Below, piece after piece: positions 12,010 through 27,840 of a DNA stretch of 64,000 bases. The stretch is taken from contig NC_021674.1 in assembly GCF_000247815.1 (NCBI RefSeq), positions 76,186,059-76,250,058 of the forward strand, written 5' to 3'. Positions within the stretch are counted from its first letter, which is position 1. Each line of letters opens with the position of its first letter. The notes beneath the pieces are model-generated. The model was not told the origin of the DNA and ran no database searches. It saw nothing but the letters and a program-made list of their open reading frames with translations. The position numbers and the translations under genes are program-made. The DNA comes from Ficedula albicollis. Taxonomy: Eukaryota > Chordata > Aves > Passeriformes > Muscicapidae.

Positions 12010-14720
12010 TGGGGTGTAACTCCTAGGAAGAACAAGTGGTTTAGGACATTCATAAGTCACTCGCTGCTGGAAAGCACATGTTATCATTTGGTACATGTTC
12101 CTTACTTTTTGCTCCTGTAAAGATCTACTGACATTCATTGGTCAAGGTTTCAAACACCCATTCAGCAGCATGTCAGCACTTGCAAGGACCAGCAGTGTGG
12201 TACAGAACCATCCAAACAGGCCAAGAAGAAATGGGCATCAGGGCAGCATGGAAGCAAGTACAAGTCTCTATTGCCCATTGATTTTTCCTTCCAGGTATCA
12301 GGCATTTCTCAGTGCACCACAGGAAAGCATCTCAGAATGCATATATCTGGAAGCACAGCATTTTCAACCTGTCCAGAAATGTTACAAGCCTAGTATTTCA
12401 ACAGTCCTCTCTGCAAGGAGACTGCAATTCAGATTGAAACAGAAATAACTGGTTGCACGGATACAGATACTGAGCTGTGTCAGTCACCACAGAAATGGCA
12501 GAAGCTGTTGCTATCCTTTCTTTCCAAGTTCACTTGCCTCTGGAGCTCAGTTGTGGAATGGCCTTTGTGGGCACTCCTAATCTACTTCTCACAAAGTCAG
12601 ATGGCATAGTTTGACTTATTGTTTAATGTATTTTGAGCTAATCTTGGCTGACCTTTTGCTGAAAAAAAAAAAAGAAACACTTGTACAAGCCTTTCTGCCA
12701 GCTCTACTCTGATGGCAGTGCCCTCCAGCAGAAAAACAGTCATATCTAAAACTTCCAGTAATGCTTTCACAAAAGTTATGTTAAATAACTCCACAGCTCA
12801 GTAAGAGCTCACTGTCTGCACAGGCAAGGTGTAGTGGAGAAGAATGTGGATTTTTTCCTTTTAATCCCTAAATTAGAAATGCAGCTATGTCCCACACAGA
12901 CAGTAGGATGCTTAGACTGTGGCATTCAGGATTGGGGTTTTTATTTTTTGGTTCTGCACCAAAGAAATAAAAACTGCAGGCTGTGTTACAGTCTTGTGAT
13001 TAAGTTGGCAGAGCTAGAAATCACATATATCATCTCTGTACTGAAAGATCATCCCATCAAAACTTCTGCTGAAATTCCAGAACCTGATTCTTATGATTAT
13101 TAGAAACATTCCGAATTTCTATTGTAAATTTATTCATAGGTCTTCTCCTTCTTTGGTGATTGCCATCTCACTGCCTGTGTATTTATAGACATCAATCATA
13201 ATATTAGAAAGGACTTTATGTAGAGCAATCTGCAGATTTATGCTTCAGTAAACATGATCTGAAATTGAAAAAAGGATGGCTTCATCAAGTTTTTTTGGTT
13301 AAAACACAACTTTGCTGTAATTGTCTCCTCCCTGCATTAAAAAAAACAAATATCAGATCTGGCATCAGTTGGTCTATTTGAAGACAAAAATGGAGAGGGT
13401 ATGCTGACCATTAGTAAAAGATTCGTTCTTCAAACTTTTTTTCTTTAATAACATAGAGTTGCTTTAAAAGGACATAGGGCTTTCACATTAATAATTCTTT
13501 CCTCTCCAGTAATCAGCATTCATAAGAATAGAACAGTGTGAAAATATTAATTTTTAAATAGGTATTTTATGTATTTTTTGATATTGTGCAACACTTATGC
13601 CCTAAAACCCCCAAAAGACAGCACCTTCTTTTATTTGCTATAAAATGAGATGTAAAATGTCTGGATTTAAAATACAAAACTAAATCAGTTTTTTTTAGAA
13701 CAAACTGAACAGAACCTTATAAAAGAAAAGTCTGCTGTCTGTGCAACTGCCTTTACAGGTATCCTACATTGTTATTTTACATGAATAATGAATTGACAAG
13801 AGCTACTGTGCCAAGAAAAATGTAATATACAAAATGTCTGATTTCTAGAAAGCAATTACTTAAGGAAAATAGATTTAAAAAAAAAAAAATCTTTCCTCAG
13901 CCTGCATCCCTTTGTTTGAATTCTAGTTCAAGGCCTTCAAGTCAAAGAGTGCATCATATGAGGGCTATCTCCACACACACACACACAAACAGGTCAATGT
14001 CATAAAGTCTCTGACAAAAACCTCCTAGATGTTCTAGTTGTTCCCTTTTGGCATTTATGCATCCAAAAACTGGAAATCAAATTAAGAAAAAGAACCAAAA
14101 ATCTCTGAAGATTTCAATGGTGCTTAAGGAACACCCCTTCCTCTCCTCTTTCCATACTTAGCATGGAGATCACCAGCCCCAAAATAAGCAGCTGGCTATT
14201 CAATCTTAGGTCTCAGGTACTGATCCAAAAGCAACTCTAATTTGCTCTCTCTGCTGTCTTCCTAGCTAGGATCTATTCTATTCATCTACTGTATAACAAA
14301 AATAAGTTTGAGCTTATTTAAGTAAGAATGCCACTTCATTCCAGGTAGAGATGTTCCTTTGGAAGACTAACAGCACTGAACAATGGATCAATAGACATAT
14401 TCATGCATTATACAAAAATGGTAAAAGTAATTGCTCACAGGACCTAAAAAGAAATTGGTCTAAGTATCTGGAATAGGACATGAGAAAGGTAGGGAAGATA
14501 CAGAGAAGACAAGGGGAGTTTTAAAGGGATTAAAGAGACAGGCTGTCTTAGGAGATCAGACTCAAAAATTTTCAATTGAGAGAAGGCAGTGATAAGACTT
14601 GTTCAATATTTATGAAATCATGAAGGAGGCTATAAGGATGAATATTTTTCATAAAATTTCAGAGTTTGACTCATTTAATGGAATTAAATGAAAACAGATA
14701 AAAAGAACACATTACTTTAC
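12010..14720. other. Non-coding intergenic stretch
   Basis: No supported gene. The 117-codon plus frame at 12095-12448 has no recognisable motif. A short CA dinucleotide run lies at about 13972-13985. Confidence 0.5.
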
Positions 14721-14724
14721 GGTG

Positions 14725-14820
14725 CCTCATGTATTTCTGGACTTGCTGACAAAAGAGGTTGTAGAAGCAGATCCCAGAAATAGGTTCAGACAGGAATTGG
14801 ATAAGTTAATGTACAACAAA
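14725..14820 (+). mobile_element. Ancient CR1/L3-like LINE 3' fragment
   Basis: The segment TTTCTGGACTTGCTGACAAA, followed by AGAGGTTGTAGAAGCAGATC and an AGGAATTGGATAAGTTAATG block, follows the order of the 3' region of old CR1/L3 elements. The 73-codon frame at 14722-14943 overlaps it and is therefore best explained as transposon sequence, not as a gene. Confidence 0.5.
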
Positions 14821-15012
14821 TCCAAAAAAAGGACAGTGAAAGAACTAGGCAAGAATTTACCTTTTCAAGAGCCACAAAAGCTAGGGGAATACAAAGAAAA
14901 AAAATTGAAGAAGGTGGCCAAGCTTGTGTGCATCTGTAAATAGTTTCTCCTACTGCTGCCATTCCTATTTGCTTTTCTGTTTAGAAAAACAGGATTTTGT
15001 ATAAGCAAAACC

Positions 15013-15396
15013 TTGAAGACCCCCAAGAGAGGGAGAGGGATATGGGTAATGGGAAAAAAAGGATTAAAAATAGGCAACAACAAGCAACAAATGATAGAAA
15101 GGGAAGAATTATGGCACCGAAAGTACAGAGCTAGGGAACTGGAGGAGGGCATGAAGCAGAGAAACCCTGACATCACCCATCACTTCTTGAAGGTTAACCA
15201 AGGAGCAGGTGGATGCTTCCCAGTGATGCTCTGCCTGGAGATGTGGGAGAATGATGAAATGAATATACACAGCTTCCACTATCACCAGGATCCCTCCATC
15301 CAGCTTCCTTCTTCTGGTGACATGAACAACCAACAGGGCCTGGAAGCTGTTGATGAGGAGATCCTGCAGCTTGAAAGGGTCTTGGCTAGGTTATAA
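15013..15396 (+). CDS. Unidentified 127-codon ORF of uncertain status
   Basis: The open frame starts with ATG and ends with TAA at 15394-15396. An AATAAA polyadenylation hexamer overlaps the region just after the stop (about 15396-15402). The predicted product is lysine- and arginine-rich in its N-terminal half and acidic toward the end, finishing in a short amphipathic stretch (EEILQLERVLARL). I do not recognise the family. No signal peptide, membrane span or metal-binding motif is visible. It could be a terminal exon, a retroposed gene fragment or a chance ORF in a locally GC-richer patch. The directly adjacent poly(A) signal is the only reason to keep it. Confidence 0.2.
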   Translation: MKTPKRGRGIWVMGKKGLKIGNNKQQMIEREELWHRKYRARELEEGMKQRNPDITHHFLKVNQGAGGCFPVMLCLEMWENDEMNIHSFHYHQDPSIQLPSSGDMNNQQGLEAVDEEILQLERVLARL

Positions 15397-15402
15397 ATAA
15401 AA

Positions 15403-16296
15403 AGCGCAGAGGGAAAAGCACACCTGTAACTTCAGTGAGCCTTTCTGGAGAAGAGATAGTATTTGATGTACACTCAAAATACCTGATGTATGCTAAGGTC
15501 TCTTGCCAACCTCTGATAGAAAAAAAAAAAAAAAAAACCACAGTCCAACTCAGTGGGGCATTTTCCCCATTATGGATGTTATTGGGATGGTTTTTTCCTC
15601 TCTGAGGGGTGCGAATTGTAAAGGCCTCCACAGGTGAAAGTCACTCTGTTGTTCAAAAAATGTTATGGTATTTAGGACAAAGGGAACTTACAGACAATTT
15701 GAAAACTTAGCTAATTCCAAGTGCAATTAAAAAAGGGTAGAAACTATTTTTAAGATAGCAACATCCTAGTAAAATTGTTATATTTTCATTAAACTGACTG
15801 AACAGAAAATTTTGTTTTAAAGTACTATTTCATGCTCATTCTTTGCTGAAGTTACTTACCAGTTCAGAGAAGTGGATTCCAACACAGGTACTTCCCAGTG
15901 CTAAATGGTATACCTTACTTAATGTAATGCTCTCTTTCAATGATGAATGAGTTTTTCATCATAATTTTTATTTAACTGGAGGCTTTTTGAAGCATTTGTT
16001 ATTGGCTTTCAGTTCAGAAACATCTTTTATTATAGAGATAACTTCATAAAATTAAGTTCATGGGGCATTGCTTTAGGTTCTGAATAAAAAGAAATGAAAA
16101 TGTTTTTAATAAATATCATCTATGTTGTCCATCTTCACTTCTTGCATCTTCTAAAAATCAAATTTGCTGATGAATAAATGGCAACAATTCTAATATGATG
16201 CGCACAATTAGATTATCAAATTTGTGCCATCACAAAGGCGCTTGTGGCAGAAGTCCTGTTTTGTTACTCTTTCCTTAGAGTGTAGTTGAACACAAA
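15403..16296. other. Non-coding stretch
   Basis: Nothing recognisable apart from an A-rich homopolymer near 15520-15537. Confidence 0.5.
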
Positions 16297-16454
16297 ACAC
16301 ACTCAGACACTACACTGTAGATAGTTTCCTTCACAAAGACATTGGAAAATCATTCCAGCCAGTTTCACTAGATGGACACACTCAGACACTACACTGTAGA
16401 TAGTCTCCTTCACAAAGACATTGGAAAATCATTCCAGCCAGTTTCACTAGACTG
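16297..16454. repeat. 79-bp tandem duplication
   Basis: Bases 16297-16375 recur at 16376-16454 with one substitution (TAGTTTCC in copy 1, TAGTCTCC in copy 2). Homology ends just after CACTAGA. The unit is not a known element. Confidence 0.93.
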
Positions 16455-19400
16455 TAATGTAAGTATCCCAAAGGATTTAATGAAAACTAAGACTGCTAAT
16501 TTTAATTCCTTTGTTATCAGTAAAAATAACTGTTTTGAAACAGAGATACCAATATCTATCATATAGATCCTACCAAAAATTATATCACGTAACTTAAGTA
16601 GATATAAATCCAAGCTGAAAGTGACACAATAGAAAATTTCGAAAAACAGGCACAGATGGGATGGGAATGGGGGAAAGACTACACTTCTTTTATTACACCC
16701 TAATCATGGAAGCATGGGAAACACTGAACTGGGAGGAGAGGAGGGCAGAGAGCGGGGAAAGTTTACAGCTTCTCTCTAAGAAATCCAGGAAATATTTTTT
16801 GCCCCTGGTTCCTGGATGACAGAACAAAAGGAAACAAAAGAGTTTATCAGTTTCAGTAGTACTGAACGTAGCCTCCCTGTCTGGCTTATTAACTACAAGA
16901 AGTTTGCTGGTTCTGTTCTGGGAGAGTTCAAATGAAGAGAAGCGTTGTGAGTTTCATTCCTTTCTTAAAACTAGGATATGGGATGAAGATACATGGTTCT
17001 CAGTACTAAGCTTTTAGAGCAAAATATCACATTGGAGACTATTCTGTGCCATGTCCTCCACTTCCCCAAGCTCCTTAAATTATTGTAACTACAGAAGCTA
17101 CAGCCCAGACTACAGGGTCTTGTAGATTGGAAATTGAAAGCTGAATTTTCTCAAAACACTTTTTTGTGCTGATGTAGATGATGCACAGATGCAATAGAGC
17201 TTTGGTTTATCTTGCTTCAAAGGCAAACAGTAGCAACTGAAGCAGCAAATGGCCTTTGACAAGCAGGTGAATTTGTGAGGTTTGTTGATCATATTTTCAT
17301 CTTTGTCATAAGAAATAAAGAAGAAATTACTTCAATAGCTGTCAGCTGTCAGGCCAAAAGAGGACAAGAGACACTGAATGTGTGGCAATACCTGAAATTT
17401 GTATACTAAACTATCTCATATTTGCTTGGCAAGGAGAAAAAATTTGCCGACATGCTTTCTCTCTTTTCCTCTCACAGTGAAAACAGGATAGAAAACAAAG
17501 TGATGAAGCTGTGAGGAAATGATTAGTTGATATGCGCTCCACTGCAAACACAGTTCTAGAGGATTCAATTTTTCTAGAGAAAAGGTGTGAAAGCATTTTC
17601 ATGCTACATTTCAAACTCAGCTCCAATTCACCAGCCTTCTGCACCAATTTTCAGGTCAATGTCATGAATTTCCATTTCAAAATAGCAGCCTGTTTTCCCA
17701 CTATAATCCTTACTGACCCTGTCTTTCTTCCCTTGCTCCAGTTACTGTGGTAAGCAGAACAGAATATTTGTGCAACTTCAAGCACATGAATAATCCACCA
17801 AGGTCCTGTCCTCAGTACTGTCTCTTCCTTGTTACACTATACTGTGTTTTTTTCATGTCTTCAAATTCATTCTATTACAAAGAAAAAAGTGGGCAAAAAG
17901 GATGATAAGGTGTTTTTTTTATGTTGCACATAGAAGAAACTACATTTTGAAGTCTCTTTTCTCCTGGGCACAAAGTTCAGAGGCAGCCTTGAAACTCAAG
18001 ACTCTATTGGGATTGTATACAACTCTCTGCTTAATAAAGTAAATGCAAATAGAAATTCTCTTAACATTTGACTTTTGTTCTGTTCATCTGCATGTTTTCT
18101 TGCTACTGTTAGAAAAAAACCCCAAACCTAACTCAATTGCTTTATCATCCATATTGAATGCTTTGAAAAAGTAGACTTTATTGTGGGGAATCTTCCCTGT
18201 TACCCCTGCCCAAACATTACTTTTGGCCTGCTCTGTAAGAAAAAAAAAAAATCTGTGAGGCTGAACTGGAATAGATATTCAAGAGCAGTAATGTCCTGAT
18301 TTCCCCTCATACAATACTAACAGTTCACAAAAAGGTCTGGTCATTTGCTCCAAATTTTTACATGCAATACAGAAAAGCATAATCAGAAAGAGTCTAAATA
18401 ATTCCAAAATGCTTGTGTAGGTTTCTTTCAATTAAGGACTGTAAGAATTCTGACAGTTGCACACTAAGTGGATTAAAACAAGCATTATGTTACTTTCATT
18501 GTAATAATAGTAACAATTTAAAGTAATCAGTGCAGTGATGGAGTAGTGAGTCATGGCTTTAGGAAAATGACCAAGGAGTCTAGAAAAGGCTAACACTGTA
18601 ATCAATGAAGATTCCCTGCCTTTAGTATACATCAGGAATTAATGAGACCTGTCTCCACTATTAGAATAGCAGAGACACTCCACCTCCAAGGCTTTGTTTG
18701 CACTGAGGCATTAGATTAATTCTACCTTACCAGACAGCTCAGTCTGGAGCAGGAAAGCACACCAGCCTTCAGCAAGTTGTTGTCCAACCCCCTCCCTGGT
18801 AAATGAATCAGAAAAGGCCAGTGCTTCATACAGCCATGCTGTTCCACACCACATCACAGGGAGAGGCAGAGACATTACTGCTACTTGCTACTGCAAGAGA
18901 GAGGAGAGTTATGGGGAAAAAAACAAAAAATAAAATGAAAAAGAAAGAAAAAGAAAAAGCATAGTTCATGGCTGCTAATTAAGTTCACTCTCCTTGTGGA
19001 ACCTATTTCTGGAGTGAGGTAATTCAGAGGATCCTCATTTGTGCAACAGAATTTTCTCATAACTCCTTCCCATGCAAGACCTGTTTTCCCCTGCTTCTTT
19101 GGGTCTGAAGGACTAAGCTTTTCTACAGTCTTGTTACAATAAAACCTTTTTGCTTCCGCCCAAGGAACAGTTAGAATAACTAGCCCTTTGTATTTTAAGT
19201 TATTCATTAAAGTTAAATGGCTTTATCTTCAAGCTTGTCCTAGGGCAACTATTATAAGGTTAACCTTTTATAGCAGTGAATTCAGATAAGTTTCTCAATT
19301 TTCTCTGAATCTGGTCAGACACAAATATGTATGACTATGCCCTTGCTATGGTTCACAGTTGTTGCCTCAATACCTATTTTGATTTCCCAAAGCAGCACTG

Positions 19401-20939
19401 AACATCAAGGGGAAAAAGGTCACAAGCCATGAAAGTCAGTTTCAGAAAGACATGAGTGAATCTCATCACCTTTTTTTTTTTCTATTTTTTTCCTTTTTTT
19501 TTTTGGGTAAGACAGTGATCCTCAATACCCTGTCCAGATACAACTGGATTATTGTACTTAATACAGGGGTAACAAAAAACCTTGCAAACCACACAGGCCA
19601 ACCCAGTAAATTCCCTAGAGAGCAATCTTGCTTAGCAGAGTCTTTACCCCAGCCACATATTCTTAACCTATCACCATCCCCAAATCTCTCCCAAATCTGG
19701 AGTGCTCCTTGACAACCACACCTAGAAAGGAGATTCTTTTCTTCTTTAGTTTCGCTTTTCAAATTAGGATCTTCGAATGCTTTCCTAAAGCTCCTTTCCA
19801 AAAAAAAACCAAAAAGATGTGAAGCTCAAATCTAAAACCAAGGGACATTTACATGAATCCACTGGGTACAATTAGGCAAATTAAGACTTAAGCAACTTCT
19901 TGTATCCATTGCTATATGTAGTTCTTTGCTTTGGCAGTACGAACCAAATATTGTTAGGTTTAATTACTCAAACCACTACAGAATCGTTTCAAAACATGTT
20001 GTAGTCTCTTCCACAAGATGGAGTGCAGTGATAATATCTGAGGATTTTCAAAGTGAATCAATATGTCATGTCTCCCCTATGCTAGAAAAACCCTTTAAAA
20101 ACTTTATCCAACCACAGCAAGACAAATCAAAAGCCCGTGCAGGACAGGTTAGATGTGGCTATTTTAGATGAGAGGAGTTCAGAGTGCATCCCAAAAAACA
20201 AAGCCCACAGGTTATTTTAGGTCTTTTCTTTTGCATTCAAAATGAGCAGCAGAACTTAAGAGTGATGAGAACTGAACTTAACTCTGACAGGAAATTGCAA
20301 CCAAAAGATAGTGCTGACACCCACTTGTGACAGAAAATTTAAGAATAAAGGAATAATTTTACTCAGTCAAGAATTTTGTAAAGAAGACAGAGAGAATTGC
20401 TTTTTCTGTGCCTTGCAGTTCACAGCCATAGCCTTGTGGGTGCAGAGCTGCCGAACTCAATCAAGAGCTGAACTCCTCAAAAATCAAAGCAGTATCAGGG
20501 CTTTGATTAGATGTAGCTGCTAGCATTCTGCTGGCATCCCATCAGCTGTGTGCTTAAGAGATCCATTTGGGGGAACAAGAAGCTTCCTCATTCTCTTCTT
20601 TAATGGTCTGAGTTCACTTTGCGCAGTTTCAATCTGATGTAGACAGGGACATGTTTGCTGGCAATCAGGTAAGTGCACTTTGAATAGGAATCGTGAAACT
20701 CTTTCTTCAGACACTAAGATTTGTCTTTGACCTGAAATTAACATCTATGGCCTTGCCCATCTCAGAATCAGTAGTGACCCTACCCCAATTTGGAAGTGAT
20801 ATGGCTGCCAATACTATACTATGCAATCTCAGCATTGCAACTACATTCTATTTGGAAGATCCTCCTTACTAAGTTAGCTGTGTGGGCAGTGAGGAGACAT
20901 AACGGCTTGTCCTAGTCCTTAAAAATTAGCTGGAACAAC
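16455..20939. other. Non-coding stretch upstream of the CpG-rich block
   Basis: I see no gene. The stretch holds A- and T-rich homopolymers (about 18240-18252 and 19470-19504) and short unsupported frames on both strands. Confidence 0.5.
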
Positions 20940-21200
20940 TCTATATAATAAAGTGACGCTTAGAGATGTATTCATTTTCCCTTTATGCACACCAGGACTG
21001 CATTACCAATAAGCGCATACCATATTTACGTCCCAGCCCGGCAGGAGGCTTGGCGCCCCTTTGCATTTGTTATTCCTGTTCCTCAGCATCTTTTACCTGG
21101 ATTTTTAAGGAGACGTCTCCAACTTTACAGGAACAGCCTGCTCGGCGCTGGGCGGTGGGAAGTGGCACGGGAGGGGTGCGGATGCGCGGAGCCCAGCCCG

Positions 21201-21712
<512 letters not shown>

Positions 21713-21746
21713 CGGCAGCCGGGGGCGGCGGCGCGGCGGGCGAGCA

Positions 21747-21920
21747 ATGCCCCTCGCTCCTCTGCTTACGCTGCCCTTCCTCCTTCTCCTCACGCTCCCG
21801 GCTCTGAAGCTTTTGTTTACCCCGGCCACTGTGATGGCAGGAAACTTCCCGGAGGGATGGGCTCAGGCCGGGCTTGTGCTGCGCCGGGCTCCGCAGGGCT
21901 CCGGTCGCATCGTGAGGTGA
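21747..21920 (+). CDS. Short ORF in candidate first exon (possible uORF or leader)
   Basis: An ATG with G at -3 opens a 57-codon frame between the two poly-G tracts. Residues 2-25 are very hydrophobic and leucine-rich, like a signal peptide (MPLAPLLTLPFLLLLTLPAL). A good splice donor, GAG/GTGAGG, falls at 21916/21917, just before the unspliced stop. If that donor joins the GPR63 acceptor at 44813/44814, the frame stops three codons into the next exon (after a W-K-Y tripeptide). It would then be an upstream ORF, not part of the receptor. It may equally be a chance frame, or the first coding exon of an unidentified gene. Confidence 0.25.
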   Translation: MPLAPLLTLPFLLLLTLPALKLLFTPATVMAGNFPEGWAQAGLVLRRAPQGSGRIVR

Positions 21921-21924
21921 GGCG
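21911..21924 (+). other. Candidate splice donor of first exon
   Basis: The sequence CGTGAG/GTGAGG matches the vertebrate donor consensus (MAG/GTRAGT) well. It sits inside the CpG-rich block on the same strand as GPR63. Use as the exon 1 donor of GPR63 is inference. Confidence 0.4.
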
Positions 21925-21948
21925 AGTGGCGGCGGCGCGGCCGCGGCA

Positions 21949-22729
<781 letters not shown>

Positions 22730-22849
22730 CTGCTCCGAGGGACGGGGGAGCTGTCTGCTTGCTGTCACCTGCTCGTCACCTGCTGCTTGTGCTCAACTCT
22801 TAAACCTGCCCGTGTCACTACGGTGTGTGTCGCTCCTGGAAAAAATTGA

Positions 22850-25733
22850 TAGAGACGTCTCGCTTGGTTCTGATTTGTTTTTCATCTACTTAAGAGAGTA
22901 TGTAATTTTTGTTTGGGTGTGTCCCATGATTTTCCAAACTTATTTTGTAAAAGTCAAATGATACAGTGCAGCCTAATGTATATATATATAGGTATATAAC
23001 AAAGCATATGATAAAGTTTTTCTTGTAAATTAACAAAACACTTTTCCAAGGAAACAGTTCATTTACGGAAAGAGACAGGTAGCATAGGAATTTTCAGTGG
23101 TTAGAGCTAGGCATGGCTGGAAAGTTAGGTCCATGCCCAAGAAGGCTGTGAAACAAAATTTTCCTTACTGAAATGGATAATGAATGCTTAAGCAGTGACA
23201 AATGGATTTTACATAATGCATTTTCTGTGGGGACATATTGCACATTCTAACATTAGAGCAGAGGCGTCAGAGGCATCAGATTGTGAAAAGGGCAGTTTAA
23301 AATAGATAATTTCAAATTTACTGCAAATGTAAAGAAATGTCAATGAGATTTGTTGCAAGATTGGTAACACAGAATAGCTGCATATTGTCAGTTGTCTAAT
23401 ATGGGTTTTTTATTGTTTTTGCAGTTATCTGTTGTGAAAATGTATTTATCAACATTGCTGTAGCTCCAGCGTAACAATATAGACCCATTAGTAATTACAT
23501 TCTTAGCCTACAGAAGCAAATTTGGTAATGACTAGAAATTAGAAGAAGAATAATTTCTGAATAACTTCTCTTTGAAATATCTACTGCCAAATGATCAGCA
23601 CTGTAGAGTACATTCTCTTCAGCTATTCTTCCTTACTCCTTTGTTAGAGAGTAGCCTTACTGTAAGAACGTATTCTAAAGGTATAAAACTTTTTTTTTTC
23701 TAAGTGAGAAAATAAATGAGACTCTGGAAATTAGTAGTTCATATGCAATGTCTGCCTACTCAGAGGAAACAGGAAGAAGGCAAGATGAGCTCTACGAGTT
23801 TCTAATTTTCTTCTTGTGCGCTACAATGCGTGGGTGACTTTTGTCAGGTGCTGCTGATCAGGCATTGCTTGTGTGCTTCATCATTGCATTTGCCACTTTT
23901 TAAAATATTCCTCTAGGAAAAATAGCAGATAAAGCATGGGGAGGCTGTGATTGCTTCTCTGCAGTTAATGAAATTCACCCAAGGCCATTTTCTGGTTCTG
24001 AAGCAAGTGCTGTGGGTTAGCCTTTGTCAATGCTGTTTAATGCTCTTGCCTTCCAGAGCAGGAAATTTGCATGGGAGACCGGTAGCTGGGCTGTGTTCGA
24101 AGGATGCTGTGCTGATATGTGGCAGCTCAGCACTCTGTGTGACAGTGAATTCCATTTCCAGGGAATGATTCCTGGCATTGCTTGGTTTACTGATGTGAAC
24201 ATAGCCTATCTGTAGGTACCCTCCCTTAACTCTGTATTCAATCACAGTGATCTGCATTGAGGATCTCTGGCACTATAAAATGCTGCTTTTCATAGTCAGC
24301 TGCTTGGAAGTGCCCGGGCTGCTTTCTTCCTTTTTCTCTGCTTGTGCACGTGGGTGAAGAGAGAGAATGTGAAGGCTTGGTGGTTTTCCCACTTCTTCAT
24401 AAGGGAGAGTTAAAGAGGATCAGAAAGATACTTACGTGACTTGTTTGGTTGTCTGGCAATGTGCTCCCAGGGCAATGCATGTCCCTAAGCAGCCCTGATG
24501 GCTAGATGTGAAGGTCCATGGCCTGCAGTTATGTGAAACTTCCATAATTATTTTGTTACAAGTAGCAAATTGGGTTTGGTTTTTTTAATGCTCCAAAGGA
24601 TGTCAGACTTAGTTGTTAAAAGTTAGGTGAGGCGAGAGGAAGTGTAAGTATCATCTAAGAAATCCTACTTGTAGTATCCTGAAGTAGCGTTTCAGGTTGA
24701 AAATTGTCAGGTCACGCTGCCTCTCATAGACATATGAAATACTTTAATAGAACGGTGTACTTTTTATCTCAGTAATTTGCTGGCAGTCTTTATTTTGCTA
24801 ACCTAGCTAGTAGCACAGTTTGAACTTGAATAGGAAAATTGTGTAACCATCTCATTTCCAGCTGAGGGTAATACTTAGACACTTACTGTAAACCTGAAGT
24901 ATATGATGGGACTTAGTTAATGCTCTAAAGTATTTTCCCAAACAGGCAGCTTGGCACACTGAAATTCCTGTTGATTTCATTAGAATGAAACCTTATAGAA
25001 TGCAGTAATTAATATTGAGCTATTTCTGTGTGTCATTTAGGAAAAAGCTGAGCTATCCTTTTTTTTTTTTTTTTTCCTGCCTGTGTAAAAGCACTGGTTC
25101 TGTAAGGTGTATTTACACTTAAACATGTGTTGGAGGTATCTAAGGAGTCCCACTGGTTTGAATGGTACTTTGAGAAATCTCTTGCATAACTGTAACCTAA
25201 TTTACCTCAATCTAGATGTTTATTATACACAAGCTGTGTTTAAAAGAGCATTGTAAAGACCACATAAGCGCAGAAGAGTTTGTAAATTTAGAGCTTTGAA
25301 GTAGTGATGATGTGGCCTGTGGGAACTGTGTCTTATACAATCTAGGACCCAGTTTTTTTCAGAATACTTTACATCTCGAATAAAGCAACCAAAATTAGTA
25401 ACTGGTTATGACTTTTTCATCTCTTCTAGATTTTCTTCTCCTTGTAGTTACTAAAGCAAGGCTTGAATCATATTGATTAAACGTGACATGGTGACATAAA
25501 AATATGTGGAGAAAGCAGGGTTTTGAACACTTGTTCATCTTGGTGAGCAACGCACTTTCTGAAAGAAGATGGATTCTGTGTGATAAGTAGTATTTAGTCA
25601 CGTAGTTAAAGTCTATGTCCCAGGGTTTAATTGAAGTCACAGGGTTTATCTGCTGCTTTTCAAATCTTCAGAGCTTGACCTGCAAACCTTAATTTTTTAA
25701 CATAGTTCTTGGGTATGTAATTTTCTCAGTGCC
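22850..25733 (+). other. Inferred 5' part of GPR63 intron
   Basis: AT-rich sequence without a supported gene. It contains a short TA-rich microsatellite at about 22978-22996 and T-runs near 23690 and 25059-25076. Calling it intron depends on the promoter inference. Confidence 0.4.
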
Positions 25734-27560
<1,827 letters not shown>

Positions 27561-27561
27561 G

Positions 27562-27840
27562 AACTACAGAATAATTGATGTTGGAAGAGACCTCCAGAGG
27601 TTATGTAGGCCACCACTCTGCTCAGAGTCTGGTTGAAAGTTAGGTGAGGTTGCTCAGGGTCACGTCCTCTTGAGTTTTGAATATCACAAAGGACAGAAAG
27701 TATGCGGCTTATGTGAGTAAGCTGTTCCACCATTTGACCACTGTCACTATGAAGTTTTTTCCTTAAAGCCTAATTGAAGTTACTATACTGTAGCTCGTGT
27801 CGATTGTCCTGGTCCTTTGCTGTGAACCTCCAAGAAGAAT
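27562..27840 (-). mobile_element. CR1 LINE 3'-end fragment (minus strand)
   Basis: The sequence starts with ACAGAACTACAGAATAATTG and the typical TTGGAAGAGACCTCCAGAGG, the reverse complement of the CR1 3' end. The block AAGCTGTTCCACCATTTGAC and a TTTTTTCCTTAAAGCCTAAT block follow in CR1 order. It is moderately diverged, and no coding frame remains. Confidence 0.9.

Noticed and set aside
14722..14943. 73-codon plus-strand ORF as a gene
   Set aside because: Its 5' half overlaps sequence ordered like an ancient CR1/L3 3' end, so transposon origin is the better explanation.
27562..27840. 84-codon minus-strand ORF at 27479-27733
   Set aside because: It is explained by the CR1 fragment on the minus strand.
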